Assembly: GCA_018389105.1 (NCBI GenBank)
Contig: JACATO010002138.1
Coordinates: 1,302,001-1,366,000, forward strand
Length of the DNA: 64,000 nucleotides
Source of the DNA: Nautilus pompilius
Lineage: Eukaryota > Mollusca > Cephalopoda > Nautilida > Nautilidae
Direction of reading: 5' to 3'
Position numbers and translations under genes: made by a program. The stretch's first letter is position 1. Each line of letters begins with the position of its first letter. The notes under the pieces were generated by a model. The model was not told where the DNA came from, searched no databases, and was given only the letters and a program-made list of their open reading frames with translations. Positions 13,172-24,203 of this stretch are shown here, piece after piece.

Positions 13172-14828
13172 ATGCTCAAAGGAGGTAGACCTAAGGACAT
13201 TGCAGTGGAAATGGTCCCAGATAATGTGGATGGTTCTAAGTTCACTGCTCGGTGTAAGCTCTTTTTAAATGTACAGAGTAACCACATAGGCAGGATGAAG
13301 AAACACTAGGAGAAATATGTCAAGCAGTCCAGAGCCAGTGAGTCTCAGCAAGGTGCAGTGGTGTTTGACCCAGCTCCAGTCAATGCTCATCAGCCAGATA
13401 AACGCCCAGCTGCTTTCCACTTTGGTCCTGACACACCATCAGCCAAGAAGCATGAAGCTGACCTTAACAGCATCATTGTGCATACCCCAGCTGCTACCAA
13501 AGACAACCTGGATGAAAAATTTGCTGAATTTGTGTATGGGTGCAACCTACCCTTCAGCACTGTAGAACATCCCAGCTTCAAGGTTATGGTGTCCAGTCTC
13601 CAACTACCTACCAGGGATGCAGTGAGTAACAAACTGCTTGACAAGTGCCAGGCCATAATGAAGCAGCAGCTCAACAACAAGACTGTCACTATGCAGCAAG
13701 ATGGCTGGAGTCCATCCAAAATGAGCCAGTAATTGCAACATCAGTAGTCAGTGAGGGAAAAGGGTTCTTTGTGGATGCCAAGGATACTGGTACCACCCAC
13801 AAAACTGCAGATGCATGTAAAGACATGTTTGAGGACCCTAGATCTTATGCTGATGGTGTCTGTGGATGTAAGGTTCAGTCCTTTGTAACAAACAGATAAT
13901 GTCAAGAGTATGGACAAGATGAGGATAGAGCTAGAGAAGGAAGACAAGAACCTGATCACATATGGCTGACTTTCCCATGCTCTTAACCTACTTGGCAAAG
14001 ATCTAACACCTGCTCCCATCATGAAACATGTAGTTGAAATCAGTAAGTTCTTCAGGATTCACCATGTGCCATCAGCCCAGCTTAAGAAGCAATCAGGGTC
14101 AACACACCCTCAGTTGCCAAATGACACTCGTTGGAAGGGTCAGCTAATCTGCTTGGACTCTTATCTTACTAACAGAACATGCTATATTAAGTTCATTCAA
14201 GACCATCCAGATGAAGTAGATAAGGTCATCATCCAGAAGTTCATGGACAACACATTGTGTCCAGTTGCTGCTGCCTGAGACCATGGTCAGAATGATAAGA
14301 CGACCATTGCTGATGCCTGCAACATTTTTCTTGACCTTCTGAATGAACTAGTTCTGAAAGATCACCGCATCAAAGTCCAGAAGAGGTTTGACCTCTTCAT
14401 CAAACCCTGCTACCTGGCTGCCTACATGTTTCTTCCAAAGTATCTGGGTGCCAGGCTAACCCATGAGTAGATTGAGACTGTTAAGGAGTGGTTAGTCAAC
14501 AAAGATGAGATTTTCTTCCTCATAGCCATCTCTTTCCAGGCTGCAGCAGCTCCATTCCCTGCATCCTTCTTCACAGATAGGGCCAAAGCTAGCCATCCTG
14601 TAACATGGTGGAAAGCCTTGGGCTCATCAACAGCAGACCTACCAGATAGCTTCATTAACTTGATGGTGGCTCTACAGTCTGCTGCTGCATCATCTGCAGC
14701 TCTAGAGAGTCTTCAGCAGCTTTGTGCAGGTGCTCACCAAGCTCCGCAACAAGCTTGGTCTACAGAAAGCTGCAAAACTGGTCTTAATCTACAGAATACT
14801 TAGAGGACCCAAGGAGCTGGACTATTAA
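13172..14828 (+). pseudogene. BED-finger hAT transposase, near full length, inactivated
   Basis: Translation from the ATG at 13172 gives a BED-like finger (SKFTARCKLF...NHIGRMKKH), with the second zinc Cys apparently replaced by Phe, then an in-frame TAG at 13307-13309. The same frame continues with EFVYGCNLPFSTVEHPSFK (hAT N-terminal motif) to QQDGWS, where a frameshift near 13710 breaks the frame. After the shift come NEPVIATSVVS and HKTADACKDMF. The original frame returns near 13890. LITYG-stop-LSHALNLLGKDL is the C.xH..NLL motif with Cys changed to stop, and DTRWKGQLICLDSYL is the R-W motif. More stops fall at 14276-14278 and 14468-14470. The dimerisation domain is clear: HPVTWWKALGS, then AAASSAALE, a shift, FSSFVQVLTKLRNKLGL, and a stop at 14826-14828. 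The order matches hAT transposases of animals. No terminal repeats or 8-bp duplications were identified. Confidence 0.85.
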
Positions 14829-15979
14829 CTTAAAGTGCTAAAATGGACTTCACATAAGTGAACAATGGATTTTGATCGTGGCTGACAAACAGAGAACCCT
14901 CTCTGCATCAGTAATTTATTTTATGATTGTTGTTAACTGAGGGATATCTGTACAGTAGTGTTTTTCTCCTTTGACCCAACCTAATTCCTCAGTTTATATA
15001 ACAAACTCAAGTTTTGGTGTCTACCTTGAAATAATTCCTTAAGAAACAAAATTTATTTCATGAAGCTTAATTTTCTCTCTCTTTGTCTCTGTGCTGATGT
15101 CATCTCTCTCTCTCTCTCTCTCAATTTGTAATGCTATTTCTTTAGGTTTTTCCACTGTAGTTGATCAGTAGCTACAGCCACTAGGAGGATAGAGATGTCA
15201 TTTAGAGATTGACATATTTACATAGGAGAAACTTGTAGAGCAACTAAATTTGTTTATCATTGGTGGTTGAACAAAATGGCATGGTTTCTATATGTTGGCA
15301 TATTAAAGAATTTTTCTTTAGAATCTCATGATTTTGTGTTTCAGAGATTGACTTTTTCCTTGATGTCAGATTTTTGTTCATTGTAATTTTCTGTATAAGC
15401 GTGTTACCTGAGAGATTCAGCCGTGGTGTGAGTGCATCAGTCTAGATATCAATTAACTGTAGGCACAGAAACAGAGATATAGATCCCATTATTTTGCTAA
15501 ATATGCTATTTTAACATCACCGGTATTTGAGAGGTTGCTATTTTGAAAGAAAATTATTATTTTTTTTTGTATAAAAGAAAAAAAAAGGGGGTGGAAGACT
15601 ATTCAGTTTATTAAAATTTAAAACCCTTTTAGCTATTTTAAACTTATAAAATTTAGATAGGACATTTTCTCCTTCATTGCGATCAACTGATTTCAATTTC
15701 TCAATTTATTATGCTAATTATAGACATTTTTTTCCTAAATGGGAGCCGTCTTTGTAATTGTGTTTTTCGTTAAAAATTTAATTTTATATTTTTGAAATAA
15801 ACTTACATTTTAAAAAGTTGAGCATGAAAAGATTAAACTTTGCAGTGACAGCATTTGCCACATTTTGGATTATTAACAAATACTGCTTAGTTTTAATTTT
15901 GTAAAATCCAAAAAAAAAAAATCACTTAGCAGTCAAAAATCTGTAACACCCACTATATGTATTCTCTGGACTTATTGCG
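14829..15979. other. no recognisable gene
   Basis: AT-rich sequence with a (TC) run at about 15102-15122 and several poly-A and poly-T runs. Part of the 5' end of this stretch is presumably the 3' flank of the hAT element, but I could not locate its end. Confidence 0.5.
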
Positions 15980-16760
15980 ATGTGTTAGCATATGCAGTGC
16001 ATGGTATCAGGTCAAATGCTCCCCCCCCCACCGAGGAGAACATGGCTGTGTATAATTTGCAATTTTAGTGATCACGTATATTAATAAATACGTGTGATAT
16101 ATGATGTACTGCTTTTGGATAATTCTATGAACAAGCGGCCAGTAGTAGTAGTAGTATCTGTGGGAGAATTGTCCGTGGGCTGTTGTCAGGGGCAGTTTTA
16201 TTGGTACCATATGTGATACAGAAGAGGGCAGGACGCTTCGACGATACAATTTCAGTGTTAGGCGATTTGGCAAAAGAAGCTGTTTGGGTTAAAGTTTACA
16301 AAATGCTAACTAACCAAGCCTAAACTAGAACCTAGGTATCACTCAATTCTAAAACGAATAGCTGATAATCGCGGTGAGATGGTGGCGGTAAATATTCAAA
16401 ACCCGCCACGACAACTTCGCAAATAAAGTTATTTGGGATAAATCTAAGCCTGTCATTTAATGCTTACTTATTCGCATTTTATAAGCTGTATTACAGGTAA
16501 TTCCTTTACTGAAACGACTGCCGCCGAAACACCTCATCCCGGATGTAGGATATATGACAGGACATGGTATACGCGATATATCCGACATAAGAATATATGC
16601 TAGTTTTATTAGTATTCATATCCTCCCATCCAGTTGTGCTTAAGGGGCAGTTGAATGGGTCCAGTTATCCAGGTGGGGTGGGGCAATTGACAGGGGTGCA
16701 GTTGTCCTGGGAGGCAGTTGAACGCACCTCAGTTTTACTTGTTGACTTTTTCAAAGTTTA
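15980..16760. repeat. CpG-richer patch with repeated GGGCAGTTG-like words
   Basis: From about 16320 to 16600 CpG dinucleotides are noticeably denser than in the flanks (for example GCCGCCGAAAC, ACGCGATATATCCGAC). Next to it, 16640-16735 repeats variants of GGGGCAGTTG: GGGGCAGTTGAATGG, GGGGCAATTGACAGGGG, GTGCAGTTGTCCTGGG and GGCAGTTGAACGC. Related words at 16150-16200 include GGAGAATTGTCCGTGGG and GTCAGGGGCAGTT. This looks like a degenerate repeat, or the remains of an insertion richer in G+C than its surroundings. I found no coding sequence and no clear terminal repeats. Confidence 0.45.
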
Positions 16761-18179
16761 AAAAGGAAGTGATCTTTTATGATATACGTAATATTTTTAA
16801 AAAAATACAATTCGAATATGAATATCTAGCATGGCATGAATACTAAATCAGTTGATCCTGATTATACTGCTTTGGCCATTGACCAGGAAAGAGTGAAAGA
16901 AGGATAACTCAACTATAAATGCAACATCTGTTATTTATCTTTTTTTACATTTTAAACTGGCAATCACAGTGTTATCTCGGCGTCCCTGGTTTTCAAAGAT
17001 TCATCCCTGATGTAAAATAGAGTAAAATGTCTGCACAGCAGCCCTGATGTTGACAAGTTAAAACAATGGGAAAAGTTTTCAGGCTTTCAAAACAGAACTT
17101 CAGCATCAGTTGCTGGCTATGGACAGTTTGAGAAGAAGATAAAGAATGTTTATAGGATTTCCAATTCCTTAACTTTGTTTCTAGTTCTTGAACAGAATGA
17201 GACTGGCCAACCCAATTATAGTAGTAGAGTTTAAGACTCTCATTGATTTTTCACTGATGGAGTAGTTTGTATAAAAACATAGATTAAGTTTCATTACATT
17301 TCAACTTGTATTAAAATTAAAATTAACAGCTTTGTTATTACTTGCTAGCATATTTATTTATTTTTTATAGTTTTTATTAGGGAAGCCACATCTTTTCTTT
17401 ATTTTTGGTGGAGAAAGCAATTTCTTTAAGAATTGGGTAAAACAACACACACACTAACTTATTAATGGAGGTTTAGAAGATTTTGTCACTATTCATGATT
17501 CATGCCAAGTTTAAATTAAGTTAAGTCTGTATGTATCTACCAGTAATTTTTCTTTTCAGGATTTATTTCACTGATAATGGGCTCAAGTATCGAACAATTT
17601 TAACTTTTTTAACATAGTACTGATACAGTCATTTTTTTGCCAAGTAAATTGCATTGAATTCCATACTAGTACCTCCTTTAACATACGTTAATTCCCAAAA
17701 AATTGTTATTTAAAGCATATCTGCCGATAAGGTCAGATTGATCAGCAGACTTCGTGGTAGAATTTCTTTAATGGTATAGTATGTATTATTTATAGTGAAA
17801 TAAAATATCTCGTAAAATACGGAAATGCAACCTTACTGTGGTTGTATGTATTATATGTTTGGGTAAGATTTTATCATGGCAACAACAGTGGAGAATTCCA
17901 CAGTATGTTAATGGGAAATTGATAAGCAAGCATTGTCTAATGCAGTATTTTTGGTTTAAGGGTACTTTTATAGACAATCTAACCAGGAAAGTGGTCATCT
18001 TTATCATTCTTAAAACTAACTTGGCCGACCATCTTTGAAAAATGTTGATTTGCACGCGGCTGAAGTTTAAGGTTAAATATTGCGGGAACACTACTTTCTA
18101 TCTGATATCTGTCATACCCAAGCACACTATCAAAAGATGAAAATGGCTATTTTGTGTCTACCCTGTTGACTGGTACTGC
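16761..18179. other. no recognisable gene
   Basis: AT-rich spacer. Open frames on both strands between 17786 and 18091 are overlapping chance frames. Nothing else is supported. Confidence 0.55.
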
Positions 18180-18255
18180 TAAGCATCACAGGGTAATGAG
18201 TTGGAGATTGGGCCTTCAGCTAGCAGCCCAGTAGTCTACCAATGGACCACCATGT
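18180..18255 (-). mobile_element. tRNA-derived SINE, 5' fragment
   Basis: The minus strand reads GGTGGTCCATTGGTAGACTA then CTGGGCTGCTAGCTGAAGGC. This aligns with the head of the copy at 41.6 kb (GGTGGCCCAGTGGTTAGTTT, then GTGGGCTGCCAAGATTGAAG). The A-box-like part is preserved. The body after GGCCC quickly loses similarity, so this is a truncated or heavily diverged copy. Confidence 0.5.
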
Positions 18256-20789
18256 TGCCAAAGACAGATGAAGAAATACAAGTGTCAGCTTTTGTTAGAT
18301 TTGAAGGATTCCAACCTTCTCTATATAAAATGAAAATAACAGGCAGTTATCTTCTTTTTTATTGTTATTACTCATCTCCCATCCAAAAGTTTTTAAAACA
18401 TTTTACTATTTTTGTAAAGTAAAAACATGGGAAAAGATTAATCTTCCTTAATAAAATGTGATATGGCTGATTTGACAGACGAAAAGACCCAGGATATTCA
18501 AACACAAGTTGTAGAATATGAAACGACACTAGAGAAAGAGAATTTTTTACGGCAACCAACCAATGTTTATTTTCATGGCACTCAATTTTATAAATCATAT
18601 TAGAAATGTCCAGACAAGTCTGCAGAGTTCCTCAGGATACTGTGTGTTAAAATAGAATGGAGACCATTAGATTTCATTATCATATGTGGCCTGGCTAAGT
18701 TGCTTATTAATACAGGAAATGTATCTAACTTAGTTTGGTAAGCATCATTTGGCTTTATCTGCTAACTGATTTTATTTAATGTGATTTTGCTATTGAAAAA
18801 AAAAGGTGTAACTAACCAGCAGAATTTCGCATCATTTTAGCCACATACTGCAAGATTTTACTTACTGTTGCAATGCGTAATTAATTTATGTGAATGTGAG
18901 TAAGCACGCACACACACACACACACACACACCTACACCCACCCATCCATCCATATGAGTTTGTAACAAAAATGTAATTGTATGATGGAAATTATTTTGAT
19001 AGAAAGTGCAATCGCTGAGCTTAGTGAATGTTAGAGAGGAGAGGAATTTCGGGATCTGAGATGTAACAAACGATGGAAAAGTCGTGAACAAGATGAGACT
19101 TAATGGTCGTTTTCTTCATCTTTATTGACTGACACGCTTCTCATAGTTAATGTTGTGTAGCCATTGAAGACGAAACGAAGGTGACCTTATCCAATGTTAG
19201 ATTCTGATTAACTGTCAAATGTTGGTTTGATTATTATTTTAAAAAGAAAAAATGTTCTTTTCTCATTCAGGAATCCAGAGGTTGCCGAATTTTAACTACA
19301 ACATTTAAAACCATCTTTTTGCATCTGTATTTTTATTCTTCTGTCTTTTGTTTGTGTATATCTGAGGTGGGGTGTTACTATATGGCTGATGGACTTTAAC
19401 TACGTTAGTACCAATGTTTATTGATTTATTATTGATGCAAATTATTTTAAAAAAGGGATGATTATGAGATTTGTAAATGGAGATGTTAAGTCTCCGTTCT
19501 TTTCATCTTTCCTCTCCCCAATTAAAGAATCAAGTATCTCCAAACAAAGTTGAAGGGTTTTACTTTTTCTCCATCAGTTATTTTTTTGTTTTAATACTGT
19601 AGATACCAAAAAAAGAAAAAAATTCTAAGTAATTTTTGATGTATGAGAATTTGTTTAACAATAGAAGAAACTTGCCTTCTCGAATGTGGCAGGAAGCTGG
19701 AATGTAAGTGAAAGATGCATTGTTCTACAACAACATTGGAGGCGCTGGCTCGGGAAGCCCGGCCAAAGTAAATCAACTGTTTATCTGTGCCCCATCTTGG
19801 CCAGAGCGCTGTTAATAGTCCCAGATAGAAATCCTGGCAGTTTTGTAATCAAGTTAATTTTGCAATCCAACTACTCAGTGCCGCAGCTTTGTTTTGGTGG
19901 CAGACTTAATGGCGTTTATCTGCAATCCTATCTGCAAAAATAAATAAGATCTTAGAAGTCAACTTTTCACTGTGCATTGACCTTTGGCGAGGCCTAGTGG
20001 ATCCACAGTCCATCAAACCAATTTATAGACAGTTCCCACTCCAAGATCAACAAAAGAAGATTTAAACCTCTCTGTATTTTAATGTCTACGTTAATTTATA
20101 TTTTTACATAAATGTGTTGCTCAAAAACTAAATTTAAGCCCCCCCCCTTTCTTTTTTGGAACTATGTTTGTTTGGTAATTATAACAGGTATTTATTTGAA
20201 AAATATTTTTTTATAAAGATAAAATTCCAAATACTGTGAAATATGTTGTTTGCCAGCAGAAGGATGTGCGCTATGCACAGTGTTGCATAGTTGAGGTATT
20301 ATAAGGCCACCTGCCAGCTCTAGAGGAGGTGACCAGTGGGCCTTTTGTCACAAATGCATTAAAAGTAAGCAATGTCCATTTGCACTTGTCAAGTACATAA
20401 TCAACAGGACATGGGGACGGAACTGCACATGGGTAGCATTAAAATCAGCCATAGAATTTGAATAACATGAGAGAATATTTTTGTTTGAATACTTCTGACT
20501 GATAACAAAGGAAGTTGGCAGTAATTTGAATAAATGTGGTAAATTGTTTGATTTTTCAATCTAGTCTGCAGGTATTTTAGCCAGCACATTAATTCCTGTC
20601 ATTTCTTTAATGCTCAGGGTGCGTGCAGAAAACGCCTTTTTAAAGATTATTTTATATGAAACTTTTTAAGTTACACAGTAGGCAACCAGGCTATAAGTGT
20701 ATGATGAGGACTTTTTGTTGGATCTATGTCCTGACTTTTGAGGTTGAAGCATGTTTCACAGCAGGGAGCTAGAAAGGGGGAAGGTGTGG
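18256..20789. other. no recognisable gene
   Basis: A (CA) run at 18909-18931 is followed by CCATCCATCCAT. A patch of slightly higher GC lies at 19690-19930. Open frames here (for example 19686-19943) resemble no family. A C run occurs near 20140. Confidence 0.55.
18909..18931. repeat. (CA)n microsatellite
   Basis: About eleven CA units, bordered by a CACCCACCCATCCATCCAT stretch. Confidence 0.95.
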
Positions 20790-21000
20790 AACACAATGCC
20801 CTCCCCCTCTGGGTGTTCAAGCAAGTAGTTACCCGGGTCCAGTTGTGGGACTCCTAGATTGGTGATCAAGGTGTCAGCCAGTCAAGAGTTACTTGGATAA
20901 CTGCCACCATGAGTATTCCGGGAACCTAGCAGAACTGTTTGTTTTTAGATTGTCAGGTGACTGGGAGTGCCAGATGGAAGCCCAAGAGGCCACCTGGTGA
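20790..21000 (-). mobile_element. SINE body and 3' part (same family as the 63.1-kb copy)
   Basis: The minus strand contains CAGTCACCTGACAATCTAAA then AACAAACAGTTCTG, and further on GTAACTACTTGCTTG. The copy at 63.05-63.32 kb has GTCAGTTAC, CATCTAAAAAACGAAAAGTT and AGTAACTACTTGCTTG in the same order and at similar spacing. The tRNA-like head is not recognisable, so this is probably a 5'-truncated copy, as expected for target-primed retrotransposition. Confidence 0.55.
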
Positions 21001-21605
21001 GGAAAGAAACCAACAAGAACAAAAGGGCAAGTATTAACTTCAAAACAATCCTTATTTTCTAACCATCCATTTACTTTATATGTAATATATGCAAGATTCC
21101 ATGTAGAAACAGTATTTCTGAGAAATGCATGATTCTTTGCTGATTAAGTACTATGTGTATAATCTAAATCTGTCTGTATTATCACCAGTTAAAGGTATGT
21201 AGGTACATTCTTTCTTTTTGTCATTTACTATATAATTTCCAGTTTTTTCAAAAGATTTTATATAATGCCATGGATGGATTTATTTAATTATACATAGTCA
21301 TATTAATTTAATAATCAATACAGAAAGTAATGATGGTTTTTATGTACATTGCCTTTGAGAAAGCAGATTGCTATTATGACTGTTTTTGCCAAGATTCTAT
21401 CTTTTGTGTACATCAGTTTTATTCTATTTTCAACTATTTGTGCTCAACTACTAGTAATCTGCAGGTTTTTATTCCTTAGACTTGTGTATATAAATATAAA
21501 CATTAATAACAATCATAAATAGATAATGAAAAATGCTTTTTCTTTTTGTTTTTTTATGCAGTGAGTAATGGATGCTAGGTGTAAAAATGATCAGAGAGGC
21601 GCACT

Positions 21606-21640
21606 TATGAATATTCATAGAGCTTCCTATGAATATTTAT
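21606..21640. promoter_or_regulatory. palindromic TATGAATATTCATA with a second half-matching copy
   Basis: A perfect 14-bp palindrome (21606-21619) is followed within 10 bases by TATGAATATTTAT (21628-21640), and AT-rich homeodomain-type words (CATTAATCG, CTTAATTATTATTGC) lie downstream. Palindromes of ATGAAT/ATTCAT type resemble paired POU-domain sites. This is a sequence resemblance only; no regulated gene is visible. Confidence 0.2.
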
Positions 21641-23400
21641 GACCTTTTTAGTTCTAATCATTAATCGAAAGTTAGAGCCCTTAATTATTATTGCATTATA
21701 ACGAAGATGTAAATACAACAAGAGTGATAACAGATTTAATAAGAAATATTTACACAAAAATTTGATGTTTGGTGTTCCAGAAGATTGATTTGTAAAATGT
21801 TAGTGATCAATAATCAGTTGTAAGATCATTACTGAATGGCATTTTTTTTTTTAAATCAAAAATGCCTATAACCTGATTAAAGTGACCAGCCATAAGTCAC
21901 TTGCCCTTTTTTATACACTAAAGTCATCATCGGAGGCTATATCTTGTTCTGGTCAAAGTTCCGTAGAGAATAATAACAACAAACCACTAATGTTTCCGTC
22001 AGTAAGTGGTCAGTTTTCCATAACCCTTTGAATACTGGTATCACAATTCTACACTATTGATGAAGTAGAAAAGCTGTTGTGTAATAATCACACAAATGCC
22101 TCTTTACAAGAACAAAAACCAAACACACTTGCCGATCACAGGAGTTGGGGCGCCTCATTATAGTTCTGCTATAAACCATGATCGGTTTTGTTTTCATCTG
22201 ACCAAACTGTCTTTTTTTTAAGCCAACCGTGTTAAATTTAATGTGTCTGATCAAACAGAAACAGATTGAATTGCTAATTGGATGTGACAGAAAATGTGCG
22301 CAGACCATTATTAGGACCTAGGTGTGTAACGAGGCAAACGAAATATGAAAAGCAGTTCTGGCCTTCTCGAGTTTCTTTTAACGCAGAAGAGAATGAGCAA
22401 TCAGACGGTGATTTCTACGGTTGTTTTTCACTTGGCTTCGGTTTGATGTCAAAAGTTTATAAAACTTTAGTGTTTTTTTTTTTTTTTGATCATTAATGTG
22501 CTGGACAAAGTCGGGTGTTTTGTTCTTTCTGTTTTTAAGAAACAACAAAAAAAGCGCACTAATACCATCTAAACAATTAGAAGGTATAGGGTTACAGCCT
22601 TAATTAAGTCATTTGCATGTTTTCAGTAATTACATTAACAGAGATTTAAAGATGAACTGCTCTTCAATGACTAAGAAAGTGGCAAAATAGAGAAGAAAAA
22701 GTTTTTTTTTTTATTTATTTACTCAATTCTTTAAGATTATACATTACAAGTTCCAAATAACTACAGGCACTTGCTTTATAAACCCTGAATACCATTGTGC
22801 TTGAAAAATAACAGAAAATCATATGCCATTCTCATGGTTTACCATTTCTGATTATATAGTCTTATTGACCTGTTTGTTAACTCGTTGTTTCAGTTTATTG
22901 ATTGACAGTATATGTCAAGATCTCTTTCACTGATTTGCCTAAACAGAGAAATAAGTCCAGAACAAGCTTTTACTAAATGTTTTATTTACTTCCATTTACT
23001 TCAAACCAAACATTATTTCCGTTTCAGAATCTTTTCTGTTTGTTTGTTTATTGTTCACGTTGCGCACATGCAGTTTGGGAAAATTTTGGTGTCATTGTAG
23101 TCCTTAGTTTTAATAGCCTCTGTACCAGGAATTTCCAATATTTTTTGGTGTTCCCCTATTAACACAGCAGCAAACTCTTGCAACCCAGCATCATCAATGC
23201 TGCAAGTATGTACTCTGTGGCATCGGTCTAAATGTTCCCCTGGCATATTTTGGGTGGGCAGTAAAAAAAGAAAATAATTCATTAAATAATGGAATACCTG
23301 CATTTTGGGGTGTCAATGTGAGAGTTTATAAGAGGATACAGGCAATGCAATGGTGCAGACTATGCCAATGGGAAATAGGGTACTTGTGTCGACAGTATTC
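21641..23400. other. no recognisable gene
   Basis: AT-rich spacer with T runs near 21841, 22474 and 22701. An 82-codon minus-strand frame at 23055-23303 has mixed composition (GEHLDRCHRVHTC, DDAGLQEFAAVLIGEHQKI). It could be a fragment of an unidentified transposon next to the hAT-like end at 23.4 kb, but I could not match it. Confidence 0.5.
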
Positions 23401-23429
23401 AAAAAAATTAAAGGTAACATGAAAATAAC

Positions 23430-23486
23430 CATGATCCTGGCTGGCCTTGTGAGACCCTGCTATGACTCCCAGTTTCAAAACTGCTG
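23430..23486 (-). mobile_element. hAT-like terminal inverted repeat (single end)
   Basis: Read on the minus strand from 23486, the sequence is CAGCAGTTTTGAAACTGGGA then GTCATAGCAGGGTCTCACAA and GGCC. This resembles the ends of many animal hAT elements (CAGNGGTTCTCAAACTGGGG..., with GGGTC and GAGGCC). The element would extend toward lower coordinates. I did not find the partner end or a duplicate of the adjacent 8 bp, so the extent is unknown. Confidence 0.35.
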
Positions 23487-23721
23487 TGCTATACCTTCCA
23501 TCTCAGGCTTAAAATTCTAGTAAATATGCAGAATCCTCAAAGTTGAAAAATGGACGTGCATAAGTAAAATGTTTGAACTGACTGTACCATTCCAGTTAGA
23601 TATGCAACTCTTTACTGATGAGGTTTTTGGACGAAGATAGTGTGTGGAAGAAACAGTTTTAGTAACCCCCCCCCTTTTTTTTTGGTTTTTCTTGGATGTA
23701 TTCCCCCAAACTCCTGTTTAG

Positions 23722-23742
23722 TATATTTACTAATGACACAAG
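23722..23742 (+). other. weak 21-nt microexon-like splice pattern
   Basis: A long pyrimidine tract (from about 23668) ends in TGTTTAG, followed by 21 bases and AAG|GTAAGTAT, a strong donor consensus. The 21 bases are open in one frame only. Such patterns arise by chance in AT-rich DNA, and no neighbouring exons were recognised. Confidence 0.12.
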
Positions 23743-24175
23743 GTAAGTATATGCATTACAAGATTAAAAAAAGGTGGGGAGACACCATGTAAAAAGTGGT
23801 TTAAGGCAGTCTCCTGTACTGTACTGTGGACATATTATAAGAGACTTTAGAACAAATGGATTTTTGGTTTGAAATTTGAAACAAGAGTAGGAAAATTACG
23901 TTGAGCAGGTTAGAAGTCGTGGTTTTTTTCACTTGTTTTCAGATCTCTCTCATCTTTATTTACTCAAAGTGCATGGGACGCCATTTTGTGATATGAGAGA
24001 TCCCTTGCAGTTGGAAGAAAGCTGGGGCATGTGGTGACTGCTAGTTCATTACAGTAAACTCTATCATCAGTCATAGAAGTCAAACTGCTACAAAACCCTG
24101 GCTGTGAATGATTATCATCACCAAAAAAAAACTTCTGGCTTATCCACAGCTGCAGTACTAGAGGTGATGCTCTTG

Positions 24176-24203
24176 ATATATATATATATATATATATATA
24201 TAT
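24176..24203. repeat. (AT)n microsatellite
   Basis: About 14 AT units. Confidence 0.95.
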
